The notes below the pieces were generated by a model. That model made no database searches and had not been told where the DNA came from. It worked only from the letters and a program-made list of their open reading frames with translations. A program made the translations under genes and the position numbers. Shown here piece after piece: positions 41,259 to 49,380 of a stretch of 64,000 bases of DNA (position 1 is the stretch's first letter; every line of letters begins with the position of its first letter). The stretch lies in the NCBI RefSeq assembly GCF_015533855.1, contig NZ_AP024154.1, positions 2,238,501 to 2,302,500 of the forward strand, in the 5' to 3' direction. The stretch comes from Echinicola sp. 20G. GTDB lineage: Bacteria; Bacteroidota; Bacteroidia; Cytophagales; Cyclobacteriaceae.

Positions 41259-41866
41259 ATATGTCTCTCCTTGCCTTGGGCGATTTCGTAAAGAAGCTCT
41301 CTTGACCGGTGCAGCTGTGCTTTTACAGTTCCCAATGGTTTATCGAGCTCTTGCGCAATTTCATCGTATGATAGCTCGTCAAAGTATCTCAGTTTGACCA
41401 GTTTTCTATATTTAGCGGGAAGTTTGTCCACAAAGATGCGGACCATCTCAATTCTTTGGCTTTTGATGAATTCATCCTGTGGATTGTTTTCGTCGTCTTC
41501 CACGTCGATGTTCACGGAATTTCCTCCATCATCGGTCAAAGTATTGTTCAAGCTCATGGTCTTGAGTTTCTTTTTCCTGATAAAGTCAATGGTGTTGTTG
41601 GTGGCAATTCTAAACAGCCAGGTACTAAAAGTGTAGTCTTTCTTAAACTTGTGTAGGTTCCTGAAAGCTTTAGCAAAGGCTTCCATGGTCAGATCTTCAG
41701 CATCATCTGCATCACGGATCATTTTCAAGATCATGAAGTAGACGGCTTTTTTATACCGTTTCATTAAAGTTGCATAAGCCTGCTGGTCTTTTTGGTCTAC
41801 TGCTCTGTCTATTAAGTCAAAATCTTCTAGCGCTTTGTCTGAGAACCCTCTTTCGTTTATTTCCAT
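41255..41866 (-). CDS. RNA polymerase ECF-type sigma-70 factor
   Basis: Sigma factor of 203 residues. Region 2 (~15-95) has DAEDLTMEAFAKAFRNLHKF and TFSTWLFRIATNNTIDFIRKKK; an acidic linker (VEDDENNPQDE) leads to region 4 (~135-195) with LRYFDELSYDEIAQELDKPLGTVKAQLHRSRELL. No anti-sigma gene is adjacent. It overlaps the 3' end of the upstream glycosyltransferase gene by 10 bases, so the two are probably co-transcribed, glycosyltransferase first. Confidence 0.95.
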   Translation of the reverse strand: MEINERGFSDKALEDFDLIDRAVDQKDQQAYATLMKRYKKAVYFMILKMIRDADDAEDLTMEAFAKAFRNLHKFKKDYTFSTWLFRIATNNTIDFIRKKKLKTMSLNNTLTDDGGNSVNIDVEDDENNPQDEFIKSQRIEMVRIFVDKLPAKYRKLVKLRYFDELSYDEIAQELDKPLGTVKAQLHRSRELLYEIAQGKERHI

Positions 41867-42987
41867 CTAACTGTTTTTGATAGGTAACCTTTAGCCCCAA
41901 TGATCCAAAAATAGCTTAAATACATTAAATCGAAAAACATCGTCCAGAACACTTTTCCATGTCCTTCGATTTTCTTGATTGCGCTGTTAATGGTTGAAAA
42001 CTGGAGCAATGCCCGTATAACTATAATACTTACAATTGCTGCAATTGGTTCCCATTTTTGCGTAATACTCATCAAAGCTATGGCTGAAGCCCAAAAAAAC
42101 AAATGACTAATTGCATAAAGCCCTATTTTAATTTTGTCAGCGGCTCTATAGTACTTTCCAGTCTGAAAGTGACGCTTTTTCTGAATGTAGTATTCTTTGA
42201 AGGTCTTTTTAGGAGTTGATATGGTAATGCTTTCAGGGTGAATCACCACAGCCGTGTTGCTTCTTTGAGCATATTTGTTCACGAATAGATCGTCATCTCC
42301 TCCAAGAATCTGCCACAGATCTTTGAATGCCTTTTTCTCCATAAAGAACCCTCGGCGGTAGGCCAAGTTTCGGCCAACTCCCATAAAGGGGGCCTTCCAG
42401 AGTGCAAAAGAAAAATATTGAATAGCCGTGAACCAAGTTTCATATTGGATCAAAGCATTGAGAAAACCCTTGGTTTTTTCATAGCCTCCATAGCCCAGTG
42501 CAAAAGTTTTATTTTCATTTCTGATGGGTCTAGTCATTTGGGAAATCCAATTTTCGGAGGCTGGAATACAGTCTGCATCCGTGAGGAGTAGTACGTCATA
42601 TTTAGCCACTTTGATACCTAAGGTCAAGGCATATTTCTTAGGGGTAACATGATCTGGTGTATAGTCTACTGTTACCGTTCTTAGTCCTGGGTATTGACTC
42701 ATCATGCCTTCCAAGAGAAAACGGGTGTTGTCAAATGACCGGTCGTTGATCACAAGGATTTCAAATATCGGATAGTTTTGTTTGGACAGCTCAGGAATCA
42801 GTTTTTTGAGGTTTTCTTCCTCATTCCTAGCGGCAATGATGATACTGACCCCCTCTTGGTTGATATCTGTGTTGTTGGATTCTTTTCGATGGTAAAAAAA
42901 ACTTAGCCTGCCGTAAATAAAGCAAAGGTAGATGATTTGTATAGAAGTAGCGGCTCCAAAAATGAGCCACAGGATATTGATGATCAT
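41857..42987 (-). CDS. Family 2 glycosyltransferase, membrane-bound
   Basis: Inner-membrane glycosyltransferase of 376 residues: one N-terminal membrane segment (~4-27), a cytosolic GT-A domain (SIIIAARNEEENLKKLIPEL, VINDRSFDNT, LLTDADCIP with the metal DxD, GGDDDLFVNKYAQ and QKKRHFQTGKYY), and two to three C-terminal membrane segments. This resembles processive or lipid-linked GT2 enzymes. The acceptor is unknown. Upstream of and overlapping the ECF sigma gene by 10 bases; divergent from tgt. Confidence 0.92.
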   Translation of the reverse strand: MIINILWLIFGAATSIQIIYLCFIYGRLSFFYHRKESNNTDINQEGVSIIIAARNEEENLKKLIPELSKQNYPIFEILVINDRSFDNTRFLLEGMMSQYPGLRTVTVDYTPDHVTPKKYALTLGIKVAKYDVLLLTDADCIPASENWISQMTRPIRNENKTFALGYGGYEKTKGFLNALIQYETWFTAIQYFSFALWKAPFMGVGRNLAYRRGFFMEKKAFKDLWQILGGDDDLFVNKYAQRSNTAVVIHPESITISTPKKTFKEYYIQKKRHFQTGKYYRAADKIKIGLYAISHLFFWASAIALMSITQKWEPIAAIVSIIVIRALLQFSTINSAIKKIEGHGKVFWTMFFDLMYLSYFWIIGAKGYLSKTVRWK

Positions 42988-43119
42988 GTGTTGTTTGATT
43001 TCGAGGCAAAGATAAAATCAAAAACAGCAACTCTTTTAAGGATAAGCTTATATTTTTGTGCTGGATTTGATAACTAAATCATAACAAGGTCGTTTTATCT
43101 TGTTTGAAACTGATGATTA

Positions 43120-44250
43120 ATGAAGTTTATTCTCGAAAGTAAAGACGAAAAGAGTAAGGCGAGAGCTGGGGTGGTCAAAACAGACCATGGAGATATTCAA
43201 ACTCCTATTTTCATGCCTGTAGGTACGGCGGGTTCTGTAAAGGCAGTTCATCAAAGAGAACTCACCTATGATGTTAAGGCGCAGATTATTTTGGGCAATA
43301 CCTATCATCTTTACCTTAGGCCGGGGATTGACATTCTGGAAAAGGCAGGAGGACTTCATAAATTCAATGGTTGGAACAAGCCAATATTGACTGACAGTGG
43401 CGGGTATCAGGTTTTTTCCTTGGCTGGAACAAGAAAAATTACAGAAGAGGGCGTACTTTTTAAATCACACATTGACGGCTCCAAGCACAAGTTTACCCCT
43501 GAAAATGTGATGGACATCCAAAGAAGCATTGGGGCAGACATTATCATGGCGTTCGATGAGTGCACACCCTATCCTTGTGAATTTGGCTATGCGAGGGAAT
43601 CCATGGAAATGACGCACCGTTGGTTAAAGCGCTGTATTGACAGAGTGGATAGCACTGAAGGTAAATATGGTTATGCACAAACACTTTTCCCTATCGTTCA
43701 AGGAAGTGTTTACAAAGATTTAAGAAAGCAGTCAGCTGAATTTGTAGCTTCCTGTGAGAGGGATGGCAATGCGATTGGAGGACTCTCTGTGGGAGAGCCT
43801 GCCGAGATGATGTATGAGATGACTGAATTGGTGACAGATATTTTGCCAAGTGACAAGCCGAGGTACCTCATGGGAGTAGGTACACCCGCCAATATTTTGG
43901 AATGCATAGCCTTAGGGGTGGATATGTTTGATTGTGTTATGCCAACCAGAAATGCCAGAAATGGTATGCTGTTCACTTCAGAGGGGATCATGAATATGAG
44001 AAATGAAAAATGGAAAGATGATTTTTCACCGATTGATCCCAATATCAATAGTTATGTGAGTAATTTTTACTCCAAAGCCTACTTGAGACATCTTACTATC
44101 AGTAAAGAAATCTTGGCAGCACAGATTGCCAGTATCCATAATTTAAGCTTTTACCTTTGGTTAGTGGGAGAGGCAAGAGAGAAAATCAAGGCAGGTGAAT
44201 TTGCCGCTTGGAAAGATATGATGGTTGAGAAAGTAAGCAGAAGATTATAA
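43120..44250 (+). CDS. tgt: tRNA-guanine transglycosylase (queuosine pathway)
   Basis: Exchanges G34 for a queuine precursor in GUN-anticodon tRNAs (376 residues). Conserved blocks: TPIFMPVGTAGSVKAV, ILGNTYHLYLRPG, LTDSGGYQVFSL (catalytic Asp), FDECTPYP, GGLSVGEP, LMGVGTP and GVDMFDCVMPTRNARNG (nucleophile Asp). The zinc-site segment that usually reads CxCxxC before the conserved His is here PIDPNINSYVSNFYSKAYLRH: the three Cys are gone and only the His remains. The downstream LptF/G-type gene overlaps by one base. Confidence 0.96.
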   Translation: MKFILESKDEKSKARAGVVKTDHGDIQTPIFMPVGTAGSVKAVHQRELTYDVKAQIILGNTYHLYLRPGIDILEKAGGLHKFNGWNKPILTDSGGYQVFSLAGTRKITEEGVLFKSHIDGSKHKFTPENVMDIQRSIGADIIMAFDECTPYPCEFGYARESMEMTHRWLKRCIDRVDSTEGKYGYAQTLFPIVQGSVYKDLRKQSAEFVASCERDGNAIGGLSVGEPAEMMYEMTELVTDILPSDKPRYLMGVGTPANILECIALGVDMFDCVMPTRNARNGMLFTSEGIMNMRNEKWKDDFSPIDPNINSYVSNFYSKAYLRHLTISKEILAAQIASIHNLSFYLWLVGEAREKIKAGEFAAWKDMMVEKVSRRL

Positions 44251-45323
44251 TGAAGTTATTGGATAAACTGATCATAAAGGATTTTCTCAAGACCTACTTT
44301 TTTGTGGTTTTGATGCTGATCATGATTGTCTTGGTGCTTGATTTTACCGAGAAGAATGATGAGTTTATCCGAAATAATGTTCCTTCAGGAGAGATCATTA
44401 AGTACATGTTTAACTACGGTTTGTATTTGAACAATCTCCTGACTCCAATCACAGTGTTTATTTCAGTGATTTTTATTACTTCCAGAATGGCTGGGAGAAC
44501 GGAGATTATTGCTGTTTTAAGTAGTGGGGTGAGCTTTTTGAGGATGCTAAGGCCTTTCTTAGTAGGGGCTTCTATGATTGCGCTGGCCAGTTTTCTGCTT
44601 AATGGCTGGGTACTTCCTGGTGCTACTGCTGGTGTTTATGAATTTAAGAGGGAGTATTTGGAAGATGATAGTCAGTACAATTATCAGAACCTACATGTAA
44701 AGGTGGCTCCAGATGTGTATGCCTATATTTCAAGGTACTATACTGGGCCTAAAACTGGTTATTCATTTACCTTGGAGCATATTGAAGAAGGGAAGTTGCT
44801 TTCAAAGCTCTCTGCTGACAGAATTGTGTGGGATACGGCTACCAATGCGTGGGAAGTGAGGAACTGGAAACTCAGGGTGTTGGAGGATATGGGGGAAGAG
44901 TATTCTGTTGGTGAGCGGATGGACACAGTATTGTCCATTACTCCTAATGACTTTGATTTGCCTCCGAACCACCATGAAACCCTTAATCTTCCAGAGTTGG
45001 GCAGACAGATAAAGGTATTGGAAGATCGTGGGGCAGATAATGTAAGTTTCTATAAGATAGAACGCTATGTACGTTTTATGTCTCCTTTTGCAGCTATTAT
45101 CTTAACCTTTATTGGAGTGATTGTTTCTTCCAAAAAGACAAGAGGAGGGTCCGGTTTCAAGATTGCTCTGGGCTTTTTGTTGGCATTTATTTATATCATA
45201 CTGTTTTTACTGTCCAGAACTTTTGCAGAAGCTGGTACTCCTTATCCGGTGTTGGCAGTTTGGTTGCCCAATATTGTATTTGCGATAACAGGTTTGGTTA
45301 TGTATAAAACTGTTCCCCGTTAA
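44250..45323 (+). CDS. LptF/LptG-family permease (YjgP/YjgQ)
   Basis: Inner-membrane protein of 357 residues with three N-terminal and three C-terminal hydrophobic segments around a periplasmic domain (~120-270), the architecture of LptF/LptG, which extract lipopolysaccharide for transport to the outer membrane. LDKLIIKDFLKTYFFVVLMLIMI and FISVIFITSRMAGRTEIIAVLSSGVSF are typical. Which of F or G it is cannot be told. Its ATG overlaps the tgt stop by one base, so translation is probably coupled. Confidence 0.92.
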   Translation: MKLLDKLIIKDFLKTYFFVVLMLIMIVLVLDFTEKNDEFIRNNVPSGEIIKYMFNYGLYLNNLLTPITVFISVIFITSRMAGRTEIIAVLSSGVSFLRMLRPFLVGASMIALASFLLNGWVLPGATAGVYEFKREYLEDDSQYNYQNLHVKVAPDVYAYISRYYTGPKTGYSFTLEHIEEGKLLSKLSADRIVWDTATNAWEVRNWKLRVLEDMGEEYSVGERMDTVLSITPNDFDLPPNHHETLNLPELGRQIKVLEDRGADNVSFYKIERYVRFMSPFAAIILTFIGVIVSSKKTRGGSGFKIALGFLLAFIYIILFLLSRTFAEAGTPYPVLAVWLPNIVFAITGLVMYKTVPR

Positions 45324-45328
45324 ACCCG

Positions 45329-46249
45329 ATGCTAGGGTCAGCTTTCAAGGACTATTTGATGCTCCATTTCATTGTTTTGATTTGGGGCTTTACGGCTATT
45401 TTAGGTTTGTTGATCAGCATACCTGCCGTAGAAATTGTGTTTTTCAGGACATTCATAGCTACCCTAATATTGGGTGTGCTTTTTGTTTTAAAGGGACGCA
45501 GAATAATCATTCCTAAAAAAGAATTGGCCAAAGTTCTTGGGACAGGGGCATTAATAGGGCTCCATTGGATTTTGTTTTTTGGAGCGGCGAGGGTTTCTAC
45601 TGCATCAGTTTGTTTGGCGGGAATGGCCACTTGTTCTTTATGGACTGCATTTATAGAACCATGGGTCAACCATTCTAGAATCAAATGGTATGAAGTGATG
45701 CTTGGGCTTGTGGTTTTGGTGGGACTTTATGTAATCTTCAGATTTGAAATTAAATATTGGGAAGGCATAGTGATGGCCGTTGGCTCAGCTTTCTTGGGAG
45801 CATGTTTTACGGTGAGTAATGGTCGTCTGACCAAGAAACATTCTCCCTATTTAATTACATTTTATGAAATGATGGGGGCGTGTGTTTTTACTGCTTTGTT
45901 TATGCCGTTTTATGTGCTGTTCTTTGCTGAAAATGGAGTACTTCAGATGGATTTAACTTTAAGCGACTGGTTTTGGATGTTGCTGCTAAGTGGTGTTTGT
46001 ACCGTCTATGCTTTTTCAGTATCCGTAGAATTGATGAAAAGGTTGACTGTTTTTGTGATCAACCTTACTGTTAACTTAGAACCAGTTTATGGGATTATTT
46101 TGGCGGTGTTGATTTTTGGAGAAAAGGAACAGATGACATCAGGTTTTTATCTAGGTACTTTGATTATACTGGTTTCAGTTTTTCTTTATCCGGTATTTAA
46201 TTTTATATACAAAAGGAGGAAACAGAAGCAGTTATTGAGGATGCAGTAG
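45329..46249 (+). CDS. EamA/DMT-family transporter
   Basis: Inner-membrane protein of 306 residues with about ten hydrophobic helices arranged as two EamA repeats (FIVLIWGFTAILGLLISIPA in the first; the second contains VCTVYAFSVSVELMKRLTVFVINLTVNLEPVYGII). Substrate unknown; family members export amino acids or other metabolites. It starts 5 bases after the LptF/G-type gene, so tgt, lptFG and this gene form one transcript, closed by the terminator at its stop codon. Confidence 0.92.
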   Translation: MLGSAFKDYLMLHFIVLIWGFTAILGLLISIPAVEIVFFRTFIATLILGVLFVLKGRRIIIPKKELAKVLGTGALIGLHWILFFGAARVSTASVCLAGMATCSLWTAFIEPWVNHSRIKWYEVMLGLVVLVGLYVIFRFEIKYWEGIVMAVGSAFLGACFTVSNGRLTKKHSPYLITFYEMMGACVFTALFMPFYVLFFAENGVLQMDLTLSDWFWMLLLSGVCTVYAFSVSVELMKRLTVFVINLTVNLEPVYGIILAVLIFGEKEQMTSGFYLGTLIILVSVFLYPVFNFIYKRRKQKQLLRMQ

Positions 46250-46272
46250 CTACAAAAGCAGCTACTTCTTTT
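46245..46272. terminator. Terminator between EamA gene and ispE
   Basis: AGTAGCT (46245-46251) pairs with AGCTACT (46260-46266) and is followed by TCTTTTTC. The stem overlaps the EamA stop codon; convergent ispE ends 10 bases further on. Confidence 0.7.
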
Positions 46273-46276
46273 TCTG

Positions 46277-47083
46277 TTAAAGTGGTTTAGAGAAAGTAAA
46301 ATACTCTTTCGGCCAACTCTTTTGTTCAGGCTCTTTATCAAATAGGCCAAATACTGTTGATCCAGATCCTGACATGGCGGCATAGAAAGCTCCTTGTTGA
46401 TAAAGTTGGGCCTTGATTTCCGCAATTTTAGGATACTTGGTGAATATGCTGCTCTCAAAATCATTGACCAGTCTTTCTTTCCATAAGGAGCGATCAGCCA
46501 GCGTTTCTTTTAATTCATATTGTGGGAGTTGAGGATGCACTCCTGCATAGGCCTCTTTAGTGCCAATGTGGATTTGAGGATTGACTAAAGTAATCCAACA
46601 TCCATTGAGGTCAAGATTTACTTCTTCCAATAATTCACCTCTTCCTTTAGCGATTTTGGGTTTGTTTTCAATAAAAAAAGGACAGTCACTGCCAAGTTCT
46701 GCCGCGTAATCTTCCAAAAACCAATCTTCAAGGTGAAGATCAAATAGGCTGTTCATCATAGATAGGGCAAAAGCAGCATCTGCAGACCCGCCACCAAGCC
46801 CAGCCCCCATCGGAATGGTTTTGTGCAAATGGATGTCAATATGGGGTAGCTCATTGAAGTCCTTTCGGAGAAGCTTAAGTGCTTTTAAGATGAGGTTGTC
46901 TTTCTCTTTGCCAGGAATGGTCAGTCCAGTACCTGTAAACTTTGTTTTATTGGATAAGGTGATTTCAAGAGCATCGCACAAAGGAACCGGAAACATACAG
47001 GTTTCGATTTCGTGATAGCCATCCTTTCTTTTTTCGGTAATGGAAAGTCCTAAATTTATTTTTGCGTTAGGGAATTGTATCAT
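46277..47083 (-). CDS. ispE: 4-diphosphocytidyl-2-C-methyl-D-erythritol kinase
   Basis: GHMP kinase of the non-mevalonate isoprenoid pathway; phosphorylates CDP-ME. About 268 residues starting MIQFPNAKINLGL, the normal family N-terminus; ATG 47092 three codons upstream is an alternative. The ATP loop PMGAGLGGGSADAAFAL and the C-terminal AAMSGSGSTVFGLF are complete. Stands alone, convergent with the EamA gene. Confidence 0.96.
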   Translation of the reverse strand: MIQFPNAKINLGLSITEKRKDGYHEIETCMFPVPLCDALEITLSNKTKFTGTGLTIPGKEKDNLILKALKLLRKDFNELPHIDIHLHKTIPMGAGLGGGSADAAFALSMMNSLFDLHLEDWFLEDYAAELGSDCPFFIENKPKIAKGRGELLEEVNLDLNGCWITLVNPQIHIGTKEAYAGVHPQLPQYELKETLADRSLWKERLVNDFESSIFTKYPKIAEIKAQLYQQGAFYAAMSGSGSTVFGLFDKEPEQKSWPKEYFTFSKPL

Positions 47084-47092
47084 AGAAATCAT

Positions 47093-47404
47093 AAAAGAAG
47101 TATTGATGCAAAACTATTAAAATAGGCGTATTAATTTTGGTTCTTTTTAAGGATTCTTGCGTTAATGTTTGTTGGTTGTGTTAAAAAATGTCTAAAAAGT
47201 TGGTTTTAGTCCTTGTTTAGCCTGTTTTTTTTAACAAAAATTTAAAAAAAAATAAAATCAGAAGAAAATTCTGAAATTTAGATAAATAATTTTTTTATGA
47301 AACATAAAAGAGTGTATTGCATAAAAAATCCACTAAATTCTCGTGTTAATTTCAAGATAGACAATAGTTTAATTTTTGATTCATTTTAAAAAAAGAAATA
47401 AAAT
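47093..47404. other. AT-rich intergenic stretch upstream of the ilv promoter
   Basis: About 310 very AT-rich bases with A and T runs (for example around 47220-47260). I see no gene, tRNA or strong hairpin. It must hold the ispE promoter and may hold upstream control sites for the ilv operon. Confidence 0.5.
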
Positions 47405-47405
47405 A

Positions 47406-47436
47406 TTGTAAGTGTCAAAATAGGGTTTTACTTTTG
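47406..47436 (+). promoter_or_regulatory. Bacteroidota-type promoter of the ilv-leu operon
   Basis: TTG at 47406-47408 and TACTTTTG at 47429-47436 match the -33 and -7 (TAnnTTTG) elements with a 20-base spacer. Transcription would start near 47443, about 45 bases before the leader peptide, which fits the attenuator model. Confidence 0.65.
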
Positions 47437-47487
47437 TTAAGCATTTAAAATTAAACAGAAAAAGACACCACTAAACACTTTAAAAGC

Positions 47488-47547
47488 ATGTCAAGAATAG
47501 TCAGCGTCATTAACCTAGTTATTATTCTCATTTTCAATTGTAAATGA
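47488..47547 (+). CDS. ilv leader peptide (19 residues, branched-chain rich)
   Basis: Small open frame reading MSRIVSVINLVIILIFNCK and stop. Ten of 19 residues are Ile, Val or Leu, clustered at positions 4-15, as in IlvL/IlvB leader peptides. It starts about 45 bases after the predicted transcription start and ends 35 bases before an intrinsic terminator that precedes ilvD. Ribosome stalling at scarce Ile, Val or Leu would uncover the antiterminator strand that overlaps its TGA. No sequence homology claim is made; the composition and position carry the call. Confidence 0.82.
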   Translation: MSRIVSVINLVIILIFNCK

Positions 47548-47594
47548 GGCGCTAGACTATTGTAGAACATCCATAAAGCAATAAAGTGCCTCAT
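47544..47594 (+). promoter_or_regulatory. Antiterminator of the ilv attenuator
   Basis: ATGAGGC (47544-47550), overlapping the leader TGA codon, can pair with GCCTCAT (47588-47594), the left arm of the terminator. The two structures are mutually exclusive. A ribosome stalled within the Ile/Val/Leu run leaves ATGAGGC free; a ribosome at the stop codon covers it. Confidence 0.75.
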
Positions 47595-47614
47595 ACCATG
47601 AGGCACTTTTTTTT
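47583..47614 (+). terminator. Attenuator terminator before ilvD
   Basis: AAAGTGCCTCAT (47583-47594) pairs perfectly with ATGAGGCACTTT (47598-47609) around ACC, followed by a T run. It lies between the leader peptide and ilvD (start 47643), so it acts as a conditional stop. Confidence 0.93.
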
Positions 47615-47642
47615 ATAAGACGATAACAGAATTAGATATATA

Positions 47643-49325
47643 ATGAGTGATTTGAAGAAATATAGTTGGGAAATAAGCGATAATCAGGAGCATCCGGCAG
47701 GGATGGCCATGCTTTACGCTACAGGATTGAGTGATGAAAAGATGAAGCAGCCTTTTGTAGGGGTAGCCAGTTGTGGGTATGAAAGTAATCCATGTAACAT
47801 GCACTTGAACAGTTTCGCCGAAGAAATCAAAGCTTCGACCAACAAGTCTGATTTAGCAGGATTTATATTCAATACCATCGGTATTTCCGATGGTATTTCT
47901 ATGGGTACTGCAGGGATGAGTTATAGCCTTCCTTCAAGAGAGGTGATTGCTGATTCTGTCGAGTCATTTATTTTAGGACACTCATTTGATGGAGTGGTTA
48001 CCATTCCTGGTTGTGACAAGAACATGCCGGGTGTTGTGATGGGAATGTTAAGGGTGAATCGTCCAAGTATCATGGTTTTTGGAGGTACTATTCGTTCCGG
48101 ACATTACAAAGGAGAAAAATTGAATATTGTTTCTGCATTTGAGGCGTATGGTAAAAAGATCAATGGCCAGATATCAGATGAGGATTATATGGGTGTGATC
48201 AAAAATGCATGTCCTGGTGCGGGTGCTTGTGGTGGTATGTATACCGCTAATACCATGTCCTCAGCTATTGAGACCATGGGGCTTTCACTGCCATTTAGTT
48301 CTTCTTACCCTGCGACTTCTAAAGAGAAGCGTGAGGAATGTAAGAATATGGGTAAATATATCAAGCAACTTTTGGCCCTAGACATAAAGCCAAAGGATAT
48401 TGTAACCAAGAAGAGTATAGAGAATGCTGTGAGGGTGACTGTAGCCCTTGGGGGAAGTACCAATGCCGCCTTACACATATTGGCCATTGCAAAAACTGCT
48501 GGTGTAGATTTTACTTTGGAAGATTTTAAACGTATCAATGCTGAAACACCAGTTTTGGGTGATTTCAAGCCAAGTGGTAAGTTCATGATGGAAGACCTTT
48601 ATGATATGGGTGGGCTGCCTGCCTTCTTGAAGTACTTCTTGAATGAAGGGTTACTTCATGGGGATTGCATGACTGTTACTGGTAAAACAATGGCAGAAAA
48701 CTTAGAAGGTATCGAGCCAGTGAAGACATCCAAAGAGAGTGTAATTCACCCATTGGATAACCCAATCAAGGAAACAGGACACTTGTGTGTACTTCATGGA
48801 AACCTTGCGCCGGAAGGCGCGGTGGCCAAAATTTCTGGTAAAGAAGGTAAATCATTTACAGGTACAGCCAGGGTATTCAACAGTGAAGTAGAAGCCAATG
48901 AGGCTATGAAGAATAAGAAAGTGCAGAAGGGGGATGTTGTAGTAATTCGCTTTGTGGGACCAAAAGGTGGGCCAGGGATGCCAGAAATGTTAAAGCCTAC
49001 AGCCATTATCATTGGTGCTGGACTTGGATCAGATGTGGCTTTGATTACTGATGGTAGGTTTTCCGGTGGCACGCATGGTTTTGTAGTTGGCCACGTCACT
49101 CCTGAGGCATATATGGGAGGACCGATTGGTTTGATTCAGGATGGAGATACGATCACTATTGATGCAGAGACTTTGGAACTTAATGTGGACGTAAGTGATG
49201 AAGTGTTTGCCGAAAGAAAGAAAAGCTGGAAGAATAAGGATTTAAGCCATCTTCAAGGTACTTTAAAGAAATACAGTCAATTGGTGTCTACTGCCTCTGA
49301 GGGTTGTGTTACGGACAAGGGCTAA
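47643..49325 (+). CDS. ilvD: Dihydroxy-acid dehydratase
   Basis: Fe-S dehydratase (560 residues), third common step of Ile/Val synthesis. [13 protein letters not shown] (first cluster Cys), [19 protein letters not shown] (second) and [20 protein letters not shown] with the catalytic Ser region are all intact. First gene after the leader and terminator, and so the gene most directly controlled by attenuation. Confidence 0.97.
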   Translation: MSDLKKYSWEISDNQEHPAGMAMLYATGLSDEKMKQPFVGVASCGYESNPCNMHLNSFAEEIKASTNKSDLAGFIFNTIGISDGISMGTAGMSYSLPSREVIADSVESFILGHSFDGVVTIPGCDKNMPGVVMGMLRVNRPSIMVFGGTIRSGHYKGEKLNIVSAFEAYGKKINGQISDEDYMGVIKNACPGAGACGGMYTANTMSSAIETMGLSLPFSSSYPATSKEKREECKNMGKYIKQLLALDIKPKDIVTKKSIENAVRVTVALGGSTNAALHILAIAKTAGVDFTLEDFKRINAETPVLGDFKPSGKFMMEDLYDMGGLPAFLKYFLNEGLLHGDCMTVTGKTMAENLEGIEPVKTSKESVIHPLDNPIKETGHLCVLHGNLAPEGAVAKISGKEGKSFTGTARVFNSEVEANEAMKNKKVQKGDVVVIRFVGPKGGPGMPEMLKPTAIIIGAGLGSDVALITDGRFSGGTHGFVVGHVTPEAYMGGPIGLIQDGDTITIDAETLELNVDVSDEVFAERKKSWKNKDLSHLQGTLKKYSQLVSTASEGCVTDKG

Positions 49326-49380
49326 GGCAATAGACTACCAATTAGAAGGAAGAAAAACCTCAAATATAATTTAATTACAC

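Noticed and set aside
43051..43058. TATTTTTG as a -7 box for tgt
   Set aside because: Matches TAnnTTTG but no -33 element at 19-21 bases; AT-rich DNA gives such matches by chance.
43710..44048. Open frame antisense to tgt
   Set aside because: Lies under conserved Tgt motifs and has no recognisable features.
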